64,000 nucleotides of DNA. Origin: Novosphingobium sp. EMRT-2. Its GTDB lineage: Bacteria; Pseudomonadota; Alphaproteobacteria; Sphingomonadales; Sphingomonadaceae. Under the pieces are notes generated by a model. The model searched no databases and was not told the DNA's origin. It worked only from the letters and a program-made list of their open reading frames with translations. Position 1 is the first letter of the stretch; each line of letters opens with the position of its first letter. Below are positions 1 through 9,477 of this stretch, in pieces. The position numbers and the translations under genes are program-made. The stretch covers positions 3,209,501 to 3,273,500 of the forward strand of contig NZ_CP039695.1 in the NCBI RefSeq assembly GCF_005145025.1. Reading direction: 5' to 3'.

Positions 1-2
1 CC

Positions 3-3000
3 ATCAACCTCAACGGTGCTAACGCCTCGTCCACTTTCCCCCCGGATTCGCTGGGCCTGGAGACGAAGGAGACCCGGTTCTACTTCCTCGATGTCGTCAG
101 GCACACGATCACCTTCGCCAACCCGAGCAGCACCACCGTGCTGTCCGATGTTACCACCACGGCGACGAAGACGTGTTTCAGCGTTGCCGACGATCCCGCC
201 TGCGGCCAGAATTTCGGTGAGATCAACACGCTCTTCTCCATCCGTGCGGCAGCCACCAATCCGGGCATTTTTGCAGTAACGCTCAACGGCAACAATTTCG
301 GGCTGACCAACGTCCGTTCGGTCCGAACCGTCAATGCCAACACGATGACCGCAACGGCCACCGCCCCCGGAGCATCGTCGGGCACGGCCACCGGCACCGC
401 CGCCCCGACCGCGGGCGGCGTGGGCACCACCGGCGCGACCGGCGCCACCGCCGCGACCGGAACAGGCGCGGGCAACGGCGCCGCGCTGGCGGCCGGCACC
501 GCCACGATGATCGCCGGGGTGAGCGGGGCGATGACGGGCGCGACCGCGGTAACCGGCACCGGCCCGACCGCGATTGCCAATCCGGTCAGCGTCACCACGG
601 TGGGCGGGAAACCCGCGGTTTCGTTCGGCGGCACCACGGTCACGCTGCCGACTAATCCCAATGGGCGCTTCGTGACGGTGCCGGGATCGTCGGGGCAGTT
701 CCTGGTCGAATCGAACCCGCTGTTCACCACGCCGCTCGCCAGCCTCAGTTCGGACCTGCTTGCGCAGAAGCTCGGGATCGGGCCAGATGCGCTGGGCAAG
801 CGGCTGGGCGATGCCGATTACGAAGCGTACCTGATCAGCCAGCAACTGCTCGGCGCCACCGGGCGCACGCTGCTGTCCAGCTATGCCAGCCTCGATGACC
901 AGCTTTCCGCGCTTTATGACAACGCCGCGAAGTACGCGCAGGCCAACGGCCTTACCATCGGCCAGCCGCTGACCGAGGCGCAGGCCGCCGCGCTGCCCGG
1001 TGACATCATCTGGCTGGTGCGCACAACCGTGGGTGGCGAAAGCGTGCTGGCGCCGGTCGTCTATCTCTCGCCCGCAACCAAGGCTGCGCTGGTGACCGGC
1101 AGCGGCATCATCGCAGACAACGTCAACCTCCAGCTGACCTCGCTCACCAACGACGGCGGCAACATCACCGGCACGAAGACCAACGTCATCCGCGTCACGG
1201 GCAACATCATCAACACCAACGGCGCGCAGATCACCGGCGGCCAGGTCTATCTCAAGTCCGCCACCGGGACCGTTTCTAACCTGGCGAGCACGATCCAGGG
1301 CACGCAATCGGTGGCGATCGTGGCGGCTGGCGACGTGACCAACACCGGAGGAACGATCTCGGCGGACAGGGTCGCGCTGCGGTCCGACAACACGGCGGTC
1401 GATCTCAAGGGCGGCACTATCACCGCGGGCACGGCGCTTTCGGTCGATCAGTACCAGGGTATCAAGATCGACGGGACCAACAACCTTTACGGCAAGAACC
1501 TGGCGTTGACGACGCGCGGCGGCAGCATCGAGGTCGCCACCCAGACGCAGACCGTGCAGAACGGAACGACTGTGGCCACCCAGGTCGGTCCACGCGCCGC
1601 GATCGTGGCGAGCGAGAGCCTGACACTGAACGCGGCGAAGGACATCAACGTCAAAGGCGGCACGGTCAGCGCCGGGAAGGACCTGGTGCTCAACGCGGGC
1701 AATGCCATCGACATCGGCACTATTACCACCACCGAAGCAAGCGCATCGAAATCCAAGCAGGGCCGCACCACCACCACAAGCGCATCCACAAGCACCACCA
1801 ACATCGGCTCCAACCTGAGCGCAGGCGGCAATCTGGTTCTCAAGAGCGGGGGATCGACGACGATCACCGGCAGCAACATCAACGCTGCGGGCGATGCCGC
1901 GATCGTGGCGGGCGGGGTGGTAACCATTGCCGCGGCCACCGACACGAGCAGTTCGAAGACGACCGAGAAATACAGTGGCGTCTTCCAGAAGCGGACCACC
2001 ACCACAACCGTCGACACCGCGACGAACGTGGGATCGAACGTCACCACCGGCGGTTCGCTCTACGTCAAGTCGGGCGGCGACACGAACATCACCGGGGGCA
2101 GCCAGATCAAGGCCGGCGGCGATGTCGTTGTCGATACCTCGGGCAACAACCTCAACATCCTGGCGGGCAACGACAAGACCACGACCGTGGTCGATTCGAA
2201 GAAATCGGGCTTCGGCGTGGGCGGCGGGCTTTACGGCTCCGAGTCCGTCCGCACGACCGACAAGGAGACGCGCAACGTTTCGTCGGGGATCGCCGCCGGC
2301 GGCCAGCTCGCTCTGGTCAACAACAAGAACGTGACGATCCAGGGTTCGAACGTCAGCGCGGACAAGGGCGGGCTGATCCAGGCCACCAACGATGTCAACA
2401 TCCTGGCCGGCGCCGACACGAGCGAGGTGACCAGCCACAAGGAAACCAGTTGCATCCTGTGCGTCACCAGCAGCAGCAGCGGCTCGACGTCAGCGGGCGC
2501 GAGCGCCTTCGCGAAGAAGACAGGCACTGGCGGCGAGGTTTCTGCCCAGGCCCAGGCATCGGCGGAGGGCAAGAATTCCTCCTCGCTCAACTTCTACAGC
2601 AAGACGGTGACCGACAGCCAGGCGAAGAAGTCCGACAGCGTCGCCTCCAACGTGACGTTCGGCGACAAGGGCGCAATCGTGGCGGGCAACACCCTGACCA
2701 TCCAGGGCTCGAACGTGGCGACCACCGTCGGTGATCTCGTGCTCAAGGGCAAGGACGTGAATATCCTGTCCGGCGAGAACACCGAGACGAGCACGACGAC
2801 GAGCAAGACCACATCGGTCGGCATCTTCGTCGATTCGCAAGGCAAGGCGAGCGCGGAGGCCAAGGCCGGCGCGATCGGCGCGGTCGCGGCCAAGGGCGGC
2901 AACGCCGCGTTGGCGGCGGGCGGTAATGCCAGCGCCAAGGCTTCGGCTGAAGGATCGAGCACGGTGACGATTGGCGCGCGCGTCACCAGCTCGAAGGACA

Positions 3001-6000
3001 CCACCGACAAGCTGACCAACGTGGGCAGCCAGATCAGTTCGGGCGGCAACCTGGTGATCGTGGCGGACAACGATATCACCACGCGCGGCGCGAACCTTTC
3101 GGCGGCGGGCAAGCTGGTCGAATCCGCCACCAACATCAACAACCTGGCGGCGACCGATCACGACATCACCACGTCGAGCAGCAGCCAGACGACTGCCGGA
3201 CTTTACCTCAAGGCCGGAGGCAAGGCCGAGGCCGAGGCGGGGGTCGAAGGTTCGGTGCAGCTTTCGCCAGACAAGATCGCCGCACAAGCCGGCGGCGCGG
3301 GCAGCCCGGCCAAGTTCGGGGCCACTGCCGGGGTCAAGGTCCAGGTCGATGCGAGCGCGGGGTTCCGCGTGGCGAACGAGGCCACCAATTCGGTCGAGGG
3401 CAGCACGCACGCGGTCACCACCACGCTGTCAGCCGGCACGGACGTCGTCCGCGTGGCGAAGAATGCGATTAACGATCAGGGCACGCAGATCGCGGCAGGC
3501 GGAGACATCCTGCAAAGCGCGACGACGCTGACCGATCGCGCCGCTGCGGACACGAAGTTCTCCTCTACCTCCAGCCGCAGCGATGTCTTCGAGATCGGGG
3601 TGACCGCCAATGCCGGCGTGTCGCAGGGGCTGACCACCGACGCGCAGCTTGGCGCGGGGGTGAAGCAGGGCTTTAGCCATAACCAGTCCGCAGAAAGCGA
3701 GAGCTCGAGCAAGGCCGTTACGTCCAGCTACAGCGCGGGTGGCCGCGTGGTTTCCGTCACCAGCGGCAAGACCTCGCTCGAAGGCACGCAGATCAAGGGC
3801 GATCAGGGCGTTGCGATCCAGGCTGGATCGTTCGATTACCAGGCCGCGCAGAACACCGAGAACAAGTCCGGCAAGGAGATCGGCGTCGACCAGAAACTGA
3901 GCGTCGACATCATCGGCAAGACCGTGGCCGGGGGCGTCGAGGCCGAATACGGCAAGAGTTCGAGCGCCAGCAGCGAAGCTGTGGTCGGCAAGATCGAATC
4001 CGGTTCGGGCAAGGTCAGCGTGAGCACTACGAATGGCGATCTGCGGCTCGTCGGCACCGAAATCAGCGGCGCGAAGGGCGTCGACGTCGGCGCCACTGGG
4101 GGCAACGTCTTGTTGGAGGCTGCGCGTTCCACCTCGACCAGCACGGCGGAAACCGCCAATGCCGGCGTGGACTTCACCGTAGGCAAGGAAAAGAAGGCAA
4201 GCAACGGCGGCACGCCGGGTGACGTCAATGGCAACAGCCTGGAAGTGAAGGGCGGTTACCAGGTGGACCGCACCAACACGGTGAAGAACGAGGTGGTCAA
4301 GCTATCCTCCAGCCAGGGCACCGTTAATGTCGTGGGCGACAGCGTCACGCTGCAGGGCACCCGGATCGACGCCGCTACCGGCGCCAACGTGGTTGCGACC
4401 AAGGGCACGGTAACCAACCAGGCGGTGGTCGATATCAACCAGAGCCAGGGCGGCGGGTTCAACGTGGCCATCGGCCTGGAACAGTCACCCAAGGACGCCA
4501 AGCCGGGGACCGGCGGCAAGGATCCGGCGGCATCCGCCAATGCGCCGTCCAACGCGAACACGGGCGGCATCTCCGGAAACCGTCCCCGTGCGAACGCCAA
4601 CGCCGCACAGAATACAGTCCTGCCGACGCCATCAGGGGGCCGAGCGCGGGCCGATGCGAACGCCGCGCAGAATCCGGTGATTCCGTCGCCGAACCCGGGC
4701 CTGGGGCAGACCGATGGGGGCACTCCTCCCGCAAAGCCCAAGCTTGAAACCGAGGGCAGCGGTTCGGGCGGATTCAATGTCTATAACCAGACCGACAAAA
4801 AGACGATCGACACCCGCATCACCACCCAATCGGGTCCGGCGTTTGTCGGCAGCGGCGTTTCGCCGATCGCGCAGCAGGCGATCACTGGCCCCGCTGCCCC
4901 GCAAGTGGCAATCGGTCCCGGTATCGCTGCGGGCGTGGTGACCACACGAAACCAGGCCGACAGTCTCTCGCCCGAAGCTCCGCAGACGGGCGGCGCTAGC
5001 GCCGTGTCTACCGGCGGCACCGCGCTTCGACAAGGGGCGGGTGTTCCAGGCGCGCAAACGGCCGTGGGTCGGGCCACCGGGATTTCGGGCGTGCCCTCCA
5101 GCGCTATCACGGTTGCGCCGATAACGGCCAATCCGGGCGTGCGGGAGCAGGCGGTGTCTCCGGCAGCCGGACTAAGCAACGCGGCGACACCCGCCGCCAT
5201 CGCGCCGGTCGGTGCGGCCATTCAAGCCGCAACCCCGCTTGCGGCCCCCGAGGCGCGCGCCGTTTCGCGCGCCGGCGGCCTGCCCGCGGTGAGTCAGGCG
5301 GTCGTTCCGGTTCCGGCCAGCCCCATCCAATCGGCCGCGCCCGTCGCGATCGTGGCAACGCCCAAGATCACCTACACTCCGCCCGTGCAGCCAGGCAGCA
5401 ACCAGACCGGCGGTATGACCACCGTCACGCAGCCGCCGCGCGAGCAGCAAGGCGGCAGCACCATCACGCCCGAACCGCAGCGCGACAAGCCGGGCGGTGG
5501 CACGCCCATCACGCCCGTGCCGCAGCGCGACAGGCCGGGCGGTGGCACGCCCATCACGCCCGAGCCGCAGCGCGACAAGCCGGGCGGCGGCACGCCCATC
5601 ACGCCCGAACCGCAGCGCGACAAGCCGGGCGGCGGCACGCCCATCACGCCCGAGCCGCAGCGCGACAAGCCTGGCGGCGGCACTATCCCCACCACGCCCG
5701 CGCCACAGCGCGAGAGGCAGGGCGGAGGCACCACCACGGCGCCCGAACCGCAGCGCGACAAGCAAGGCGGTGGCACCACCGTGACCGAAGTGCGGCAAGG
5801 CGATCGGACAGGAACGAACGATACTGAACGATCGACGGGGAGGTCGAGCGACACGACACCCTCCCGTCCCGTAAATCAGTTCGCGGAGCCTGCGTCACCG
5901 AGCGGGCATGACGCGAACGTCAAACCGACTCACGAAGATTCGGTCCCTGCACAAATGGACCCCAATCGCGAGGTTTTGCGCCCGCAGATCGCGCCCGCAC

Positions 6001-6290
6001 CGAAGGGCCAGATGATAACAGCCATGACCGAAAACGGCGGGGATTTGCCCTGCTGGATCACGATCGACCCGAGAACGGGGGCGATCAAGGGTAGTCCATC
6101 GAACGGAACTGCCGCTGCGAACGTCCCCGTCATCGTCGTCGAATTGGTGCCCCAAGCCGATGGCACAACGCGGCGCGTCTCCATCGAGGTCAAACCCAAT
6201 CAGTTCGGCGCCGGCGGCACCGAGTGCAACACGGTCCGCACCATTCCCACAGCGACGTCGGGGCAAGCGAAGCGAATGCAGGGACAATAG
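3..6290 (+). CDS. Filamentous haemagglutinin-type exoprotein, C-terminal part (5' truncated by window)
   Basis: The frame is open from the first bases of the window, so the N-terminus (normally a signal peptide and TPS secretion domain) lies outside. About 2,095 residues are visible. They consist mostly of degenerate beta-helix repeats rich in Gly, Ser, Thr and Asn, with recurring units such as GGNLVLKSGG and ITGSNI, typical of haemagglutinin repeats (Fil_haemagg_2 type). The last ~500 residues are Ala/Pro/Gly-rich with tandem PQRDKPGGGTPITPE repeats. A short C-terminal segment containing LPCWITIDPRTGAIKGSP looks like a putative Ig (He_PIG-like) domain. I see no VENN motif or toxin domain, so an adhesin is more likely than a contact-dependent inhibition toxin. 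By analogy it would be exported by a TpsB/ShlB partner, which is not in this window. Confidence 0.88.
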   Translation: MNLNGANASSTFPPDSLGLETKETRFYFLDVVRHTITFANPSSTTVLSDVTTTATKTCFSVADDPACGQNFGEINTLFSIRAAATNPGIFAVTLNGNNFGLTNVRSVRTVNANTMTATATAPGASSGTATGTAAPTAGGVGTTGATGATAATGTGAGNGAALAAGTATMIAGVSGAMTGATAVTGTGPTAIANPVSVTTVGGKPAVSFGGTTVTLPTNPNGRFVTVPGSSGQFLVESNPLFTTPLASLSSDLLAQKLGIGPDALGKRLGDADYEAYLISQQLLGATGRTLLSSYASLDDQLSALYDNAAKYAQANGLTIGQPLTEAQAAALPGDIIWLVRTTVGGESVLAPVVYLSPATKAALVTGSGIIADNVNLQLTSLTNDGGNITGTKTNVIRVTGNIINTNGAQITGGQVYLKSATGTVSNLASTIQGTQSVAIVAAGDVTNTGGTISADRVALRSDNTAVDLKGGTITAGTALSVDQYQGIKIDGTNNLYGKNLALTTRGGSIEVATQTQTVQNGTTVATQVGPRAAIVASESLTLNAAKDINVKGGTVSAGKDLVLNAGNAIDIGTITTTEASASKSKQGRTTTTSASTSTTNIGSNLSAGGNLVLKSGGSTTITGSNINAAGDAAIVAGGVVTIAAATDTSSSKTTEKYSGVFQKRTTTTTVDTATNVGSNVTTGGSLYVKSGGDTNITGGSQIKAGGDVVVDTSGNNLNILAGNDKTTTVVDSKKSGFGVGGGLYGSESVRTTDKETRNVSSGIAAGGQLALVNNKNVTIQGSNVSADKGGLIQATNDVNILAGADTSEVTSHKETSCILCVTSSSSGSTSAGASAFAKKTGTGGEVSAQAQASAEGKNSSSLNFYSKTVTDSQAKKSDSVASNVTFGDKGAIVAGNTLTIQGSNVATTVGDLVLKGKDVNILSGENTETSTTTSKTTSVGIFVDSQGKASAEAKAGAIGAVAAKGGNAALAAGGNASAKASAEGSSTVTIGARVTSSKDTTDKLTNVGSQISSGGNLVIVADNDITTRGANLSAAGKLVESATNINNLAATDHDITTSSSSQTTAGLYLKAGGKAEAEAGVEGSVQLSPDKIAAQAGGAGSPAKFGATAGVKVQVDASAGFRVANEATNSVEGSTHAVTTTLSAGTDVVRVAKNAINDQGTQIAAGGDILQSATTLTDRAAADTKFSSTSSRSDVFEIGVTANAGVSQGLTTDAQLGAGVKQGFSHNQSAESESSSKAVTSSYSAGGRVVSVTSGKTSLEGTQIKGDQGVAIQAGSFDYQAAQNTENKSGKEIGVDQKLSVDIIGKTVAGGVEAEYGKSSSASSEAVVGKIESGSGKVSVSTTNGDLRLVGTEISGAKGVDVGATGGNVLLEAARSTSTSTAETANAGVDFTVGKEKKASNGGTPGDVNGNSLEVKGGYQVDRTNTVKNEVVKLSSSQGTVNVVGDSVTLQGTRIDAATGANVVATKGTVTNQAVVDINQSQGGGFNVAIGLEQSPKDAKPGTGGKDPAASANAPSNANTGGISGNRPRANANAAQNTVLPTPSGGRARADANAAQNPVIPSPNPGLGQTDGGTPPAKPKLETEGSGSGGFNVYNQTDKKTIDTRITTQSGPAFVGSGVSPIAQQAITGPAAPQVAIGPGIAAGVVTTRNQADSLSPEAPQTGGASAVSTGGTALRQGAGVPGAQTAVGRATGISGVPSSAITVAPITANPGVREQAVSPAAGLSNAATPAAIAPVGAAIQAATPLAAPEARAVSRAGGLPAVSQAVVPVPASPIQSAAPVAIVATPKITYTPPVQPGSNQTGGMTTVTQPPREQQGGSTITPEPQRDKPGGGTPITPVPQRDRPGGGTPITPEPQRDKPGGGTPITPEPQRDKPGGGTPITPEPQRDKPGGGTIPTTPAPQRERQGGGTTTAPEPQRDKQGGGTTVTEVRQGDRTGTNDTERSTGRSSDTTPSRPVNQFAEPASPSGHDANVKPTHEDSVPAQMDPNREVLRPQIAPAPKGQMITAMTENGGDLPCWITIDPRTGAIKGSPSNGTAAANVPVIVVELVPQADGTTRRVSIEVKPNQFGAGGTECNTVRTIPTATSGQAKRMQGQ
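5463..5795 (+). repeat. 45-bp in-frame tandem repeat
   Basis: Five near-identical 45-bp units (5463-5507, 5508-5552, 5553-5597, 5598-5642, 5643-5687) are followed by about two degenerate units. Each encodes a 15-residue block of the type ITPEPQRDKPGGGTP inside the haemagglutinin-like gene. Differences between units are mainly synonymous or conservative (K/R, E/V), as expected for slippage- or recombination-prone coding repeats. The block probably forms an extended, charged Pro/Gly stalk. Confidence 0.9.
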
Positions 6291-6350
6291 CCAATATGGC
6301 TCCGCATAGGGGCGAGCGTCACCAACCCGGTGGTGGTGGGGGCGTGCGCA

Positions 6351-7658
6351 TCATTGCGGGTCATCAAGGCTGAACTGATCGTCGTCCTCGTGATAGGTGA
6401 AGATTTCTGCGTAACGCCCCCAGTTGGTCACGGTCTTGAGCGTCTCCCGGGCAAAATCCTCGCTCATGTGGTCTTCCAACTCGTCGCGGAAACGGCGCGC
6501 GGGAGCTTTGTGGCTGGCGCGCTCGTCAAGGATGCGGCGGATGTGCTGGGCCAGCGGGACATGGGCGAGCAGCGCTTCGCCAAACAGCGCCTTGCGATGG
6601 TCAACATCGGCGCCCGCGTAGCGACGGGCCACCGGCGTGAGCAGCAATTCGGCTCCCCGCAACTCGGCGAAGCGCAAGAGCTGGAGCGTTTCGGCCATCG
6701 GGAACAGGTCGTCGATCTCGAAATTGAGTGAATCCGCCAGTTCGGCCATGCTTGCACGGCCGTTGAAGGGCGTGCCATCCACTTCCTCGATCAAGCCGGC
6801 GAGGGTGTTGGTGGAAACACACGGCAGCACCATGGCGATGCCGGTGCCCGGGAACACGCCGTCGCGGGTGGGGTGGGATTGCGCTGGCCTTGCCGTCATG
6901 CGCGCGTAGATATCGTCCACTAGCGCACGGAAGGGCGGATCGAGCCGGTCGCGTGGGCGGGGGATGTCCACCTTTATCTCGGCGACCACGCGGCCGGGAT
7001 TGGATGAAAAGACCAGAATGCGGTCGCACATCTGCACTGCTTCCTCGATATTGTGCGTGACGATCAGGATCGATTTGATCGGCATCCGCCCTTCGGACCA
7101 CAAGTCGAGCAGATCGGTGCGCAAGGTTTCGGCGGTCAGGACATCGAGCGCCGAAAAGGGCTCGTCCATCAGCAACAACGAGGGATTGACCACCAGGGCA
7201 CGCGCCAGCCCCACGCGCTGGCGCATCCCGCCCGACAGTTCCTTGGGATAGGCATTTTCGAAGCCATCAAGGCCGATGAGGTCGATCGCCGCCAGCGCGC
7301 GGCTTCGGCGCTCGTCGGCGGGAACCTTTTGCGCTTCCAGCCCCAGTTCCACATTCTGCTGAACCGTCAGCCACGGAAACAGCGCAAAGGTCTGGAACAC
7401 CATCGCCACCGACGGATCGGGGCAATCGGCGGTGGCGATCCGCTCCACCCGGCCCTCGCGCGGATGGATCAACCCGGCGATAGAGCGCAGCAAGGTGGAT
7501 TTGCCCGACCCCGAACGCCCGAGCAGGCCGACCACTTCGTCCTGGTAGAGCGTGAGATCGACGTCTTGCAGAACCAGATGCCCACCGGGCGGCGGGCCGT
7601 AATAGTGGTTCAACCCCTTGACCTCGATCAGCGGATGAACAGGAGCGATGGTCACCAT
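6351..7658 (-). CDS. ABC transporter ATP-binding protein with C-terminal AAA-associated domain
   Basis: A 435-residue ATPase of the nitrate/sulfonate/taurine import type. Walker A GRSGSGKST lies at about residues 47-55, the signature LSGGM at 141-145 and Walker B LLLMDEP at 161-167. The ~140-residue C-terminal extension (from about residue 290) fits the AAA-associated C-terminal domain found on a subset of these ATPases. I chose the ATG at 7658 because it begins the conserved domain; the frame stays open upstream only as an antisense shadow of the permease gene. It lies 50 bp downstream of the permease gene, so the two probably form one operon with the porin. No periplasmic substrate-binding protein gene is adjacent. 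The substrate is unknown. Confidence 0.88.
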   Translation of the reverse strand: MVTIAPVHPLIEVKGLNHYYGPPPGGHLVLQDVDLTLYQDEVVGLLGRSGSGKSTLLRSIAGLIHPREGRVERIATADCPDPSVAMVFQTFALFPWLTVQQNVELGLEAQKVPADERRSRALAAIDLIGLDGFENAYPKELSGGMRQRVGLARALVVNPSLLLMDEPFSALDVLTAETLRTDLLDLWSEGRMPIKSILIVTHNIEEAVQMCDRILVFSSNPGRVVAEIKVDIPRPRDRLDPPFRALVDDIYARMTARPAQSHPTRDGVFPGTGIAMVLPCVSTNTLAGLIEEVDGTPFNGRASMAELADSLNFEIDDLFPMAETLQLLRFAELRGAELLLTPVARRYAGADVDHRKALFGEALLAHVPLAQHIRRILDERASHKAPARRFRDELEDHMSEDFARETLKTVTNWGRYAEIFTYHEDDDQFSLDDPQ

Positions 7659-7708
7659 GGGAGTTACTCCGGGTAAAGATGTCAGACTAAGGTGCCAGCG
7701 CGCTGCCG

Positions 7709-9454
7709 CTAGGACAGGCGCAGACGGCGTTCGCCAAATGCATAGAGCGGTCGCCAGACCATGCGGTTGAAGCTCAGCACGAAAAGGCTCATCACGCCGA
7801 TGCCCAGCGCTACGCGCGGGTAATCGCCTGCGGTGGTGGCGTCCGCGATGTAGGCGCCGAGGCCATGGGCCGCCAGGCGATGGTTGCCCCACGTCACCAC
7901 TTCGGCGACAATCGAGGCGTTCCACGATCCGCCCGAAGCGGTCAGCGCGCCGGTTATATAGTAGGGGAAGATGCCGGGGAGCGCGACCTGCCGCCACCAT
8001 TGCCAGCCCTTCACCCCGAACATGCCCGCCGCCTCGCGCAGATCGTTGGGGATCGAACTGGCTCCCGCGATGACATTGAACAGGATGTACCATTGCGTCC
8101 CCAGGATCATCAGCGGGGATAGCCAGACATCGGGTGTCAGGTCGAAGCGCACGATGGCGATCACCGCAAAGGGAAACAGGACGTTGGCCGGAAAGGCTGC
8201 GAGAAACTGGGCGATGGGCTGCACGCGCTCGGCAAGGGGCGGGCGCAGGCCGATCATCACGCCCAGCGGCACCCACACCAGGCTGGCCAGCACGATCAAC
8301 ACGATCACCCGGAGCATGGTGACGATCGCATCGGCGAAGGCCGTGCCGATGTCGGCAAGGCTGAGCGAGGTCAGCACATAATGCGCGATCCAGCCCAGCG
8401 CGCCTGCCACCCCCATCCATACCAGCGCCCGCCACAGCCGTTCGGCCCACGGACCGGCCGGTCCGGCCACAGCATCAGCCCGGGGGCGACGGCGCGGTTC
8501 CATCGCCAGCAACAGGCGCCCGATAGCCGCGAAAGGCGCAAAGATTTTCGGCAGCACCCGTGTGCTGCGCAGCAGGTCGTAGGCCCAGCTTCGGGGCACG
8601 TCGGCGCTTGCGGTCTGTTCGAACCGGAAGCGATCGGCCCAGGCGACGATGGGGCGGAAAAAGAGCTGGTCATAGGCGATGATCACCAGAGCCATCATGC
8701 CCACCGCCCAGCCGACGCTATGGAAATCCTGCCGCTGGATCGCGAGCGCCAGATAGGAGCCGATCCCCGGCAGCGTGACGGTGGTGTTGCCGACGGTGAT
8801 CGCTTCGGAAGCCACCACGAAGAACCAGCCACCGGACATCGACATCATCGCGTTCCACACCAGCGCCGGCGTGGCGAATGGCAGATCGAGCCGCAGAAAC
8901 CGCCGCAGCGGCGAAAGGGTGAAACCTTCGCAGACCTCTTCCAGATCGTCAGGCAAGCTGCGCAGCGACTGGTAGAAGCTGAACGCCATGTTCCATGCCT
9001 GCGAGGTGAAGATGGCAAAGATGCTGGCCAGTTCCACCCCCAGCACATTGCCGGGAAACAGGTTCATGAAGAAGGTGACGGTGAAGGTCAGGAAGCCGAG
9101 GATTGGCACCGACTGCAATATGTCGAGTGCCGGCACGATGATCCGCCCGGCATGCTTGCTGCGCGCCGCCAGCGTCGCCACGACAAGGGTGAAGAGCGTG
9201 GACGCGAACAGCGCCGCAAACATCCGCAGGATGGTCCGCAACGCGTAATAGGGCAGATGCGCCGGGTTGAGCGTAACCGGTTCAAGGTGCAGGCTCGACA
9301 GCGGCTCCACCGCGCCTTCGGCGCCGCGAAACACCAGCAGGGCAATGCCCGACAGGATCACAAAGGCAATCGCGTCCTCGCGATTGGGGCGCGTCAGGCG
9401 CAGCATCCGCGAGAAGGATGGCAGGATGGGGATCGGGTTCTTGTCCGGGCTCAT
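7709..9454 (-). CDS. ABC transporter permease, two fused permease domains
   Basis: A 581-residue inner-membrane protein with two tandem binding-protein-dependent permease halves. The first half carries an EAA-type loop around LPDDLEEVCEGFTLSPLRRF and the second around IPNDLREAAGMFGVKGW. Each half has about six hydrophobic segments, and a charged linker near residues 270-330 joins them. Fusion of both permease domains in one chain, paired with the AAA-associated ATPase, is a recognised variant of the nitrate/sulfonate importer group. The gene starts 23 bp after the porin gene stop, so co-transcription with both neighbours is likely. The substrate cannot be read from the sequence. Confidence 0.88.
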   Translation of the reverse strand: MSPDKNPIPILPSFSRMLRLTRPNREDAIAFVILSGIALLVFRGAEGAVEPLSSLHLEPVTLNPAHLPYYALRTILRMFAALFASTLFTLVVATLAARSKHAGRIIVPALDILQSVPILGFLTFTVTFFMNLFPGNVLGVELASIFAIFTSQAWNMAFSFYQSLRSLPDDLEEVCEGFTLSPLRRFLRLDLPFATPALVWNAMMSMSGGWFFVVASEAITVGNTTVTLPGIGSYLALAIQRQDFHSVGWAVGMMALVIIAYDQLFFRPIVAWADRFRFEQTASADVPRSWAYDLLRSTRVLPKIFAPFAAIGRLLLAMEPRRRPRADAVAGPAGPWAERLWRALVWMGVAGALGWIAHYVLTSLSLADIGTAFADAIVTMLRVIVLIVLASLVWVPLGVMIGLRPPLAERVQPIAQFLAAFPANVLFPFAVIAIVRFDLTPDVWLSPLMILGTQWYILFNVIAGASSIPNDLREAAGMFGVKGWQWWRQVALPGIFPYYITGALTASGGSWNASIVAEVVTWGNHRLAAHGLGAYIADATTAGDYPRVALGIGVMSLFVLSFNRMVWRPLYAFGERRLRLS

Positions 9455-9477
9455 GACTCAGCCCTCCACATGGGTTG

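Noticed and set aside
5463..5795. Regular repeats considered as a CRISPR array
   Set aside because: Units are contiguous with no unique spacers, lie inside a coding frame and encode a regular 15-residue peptide; no cas genes are present.
6351..8450. A longer 699-residue start for the ABC ATPase
   Set aside because: The upstream 264 codons overlap the permease gene in another frame and have no domain; the ATG at 7658 begins the conserved ATPase.
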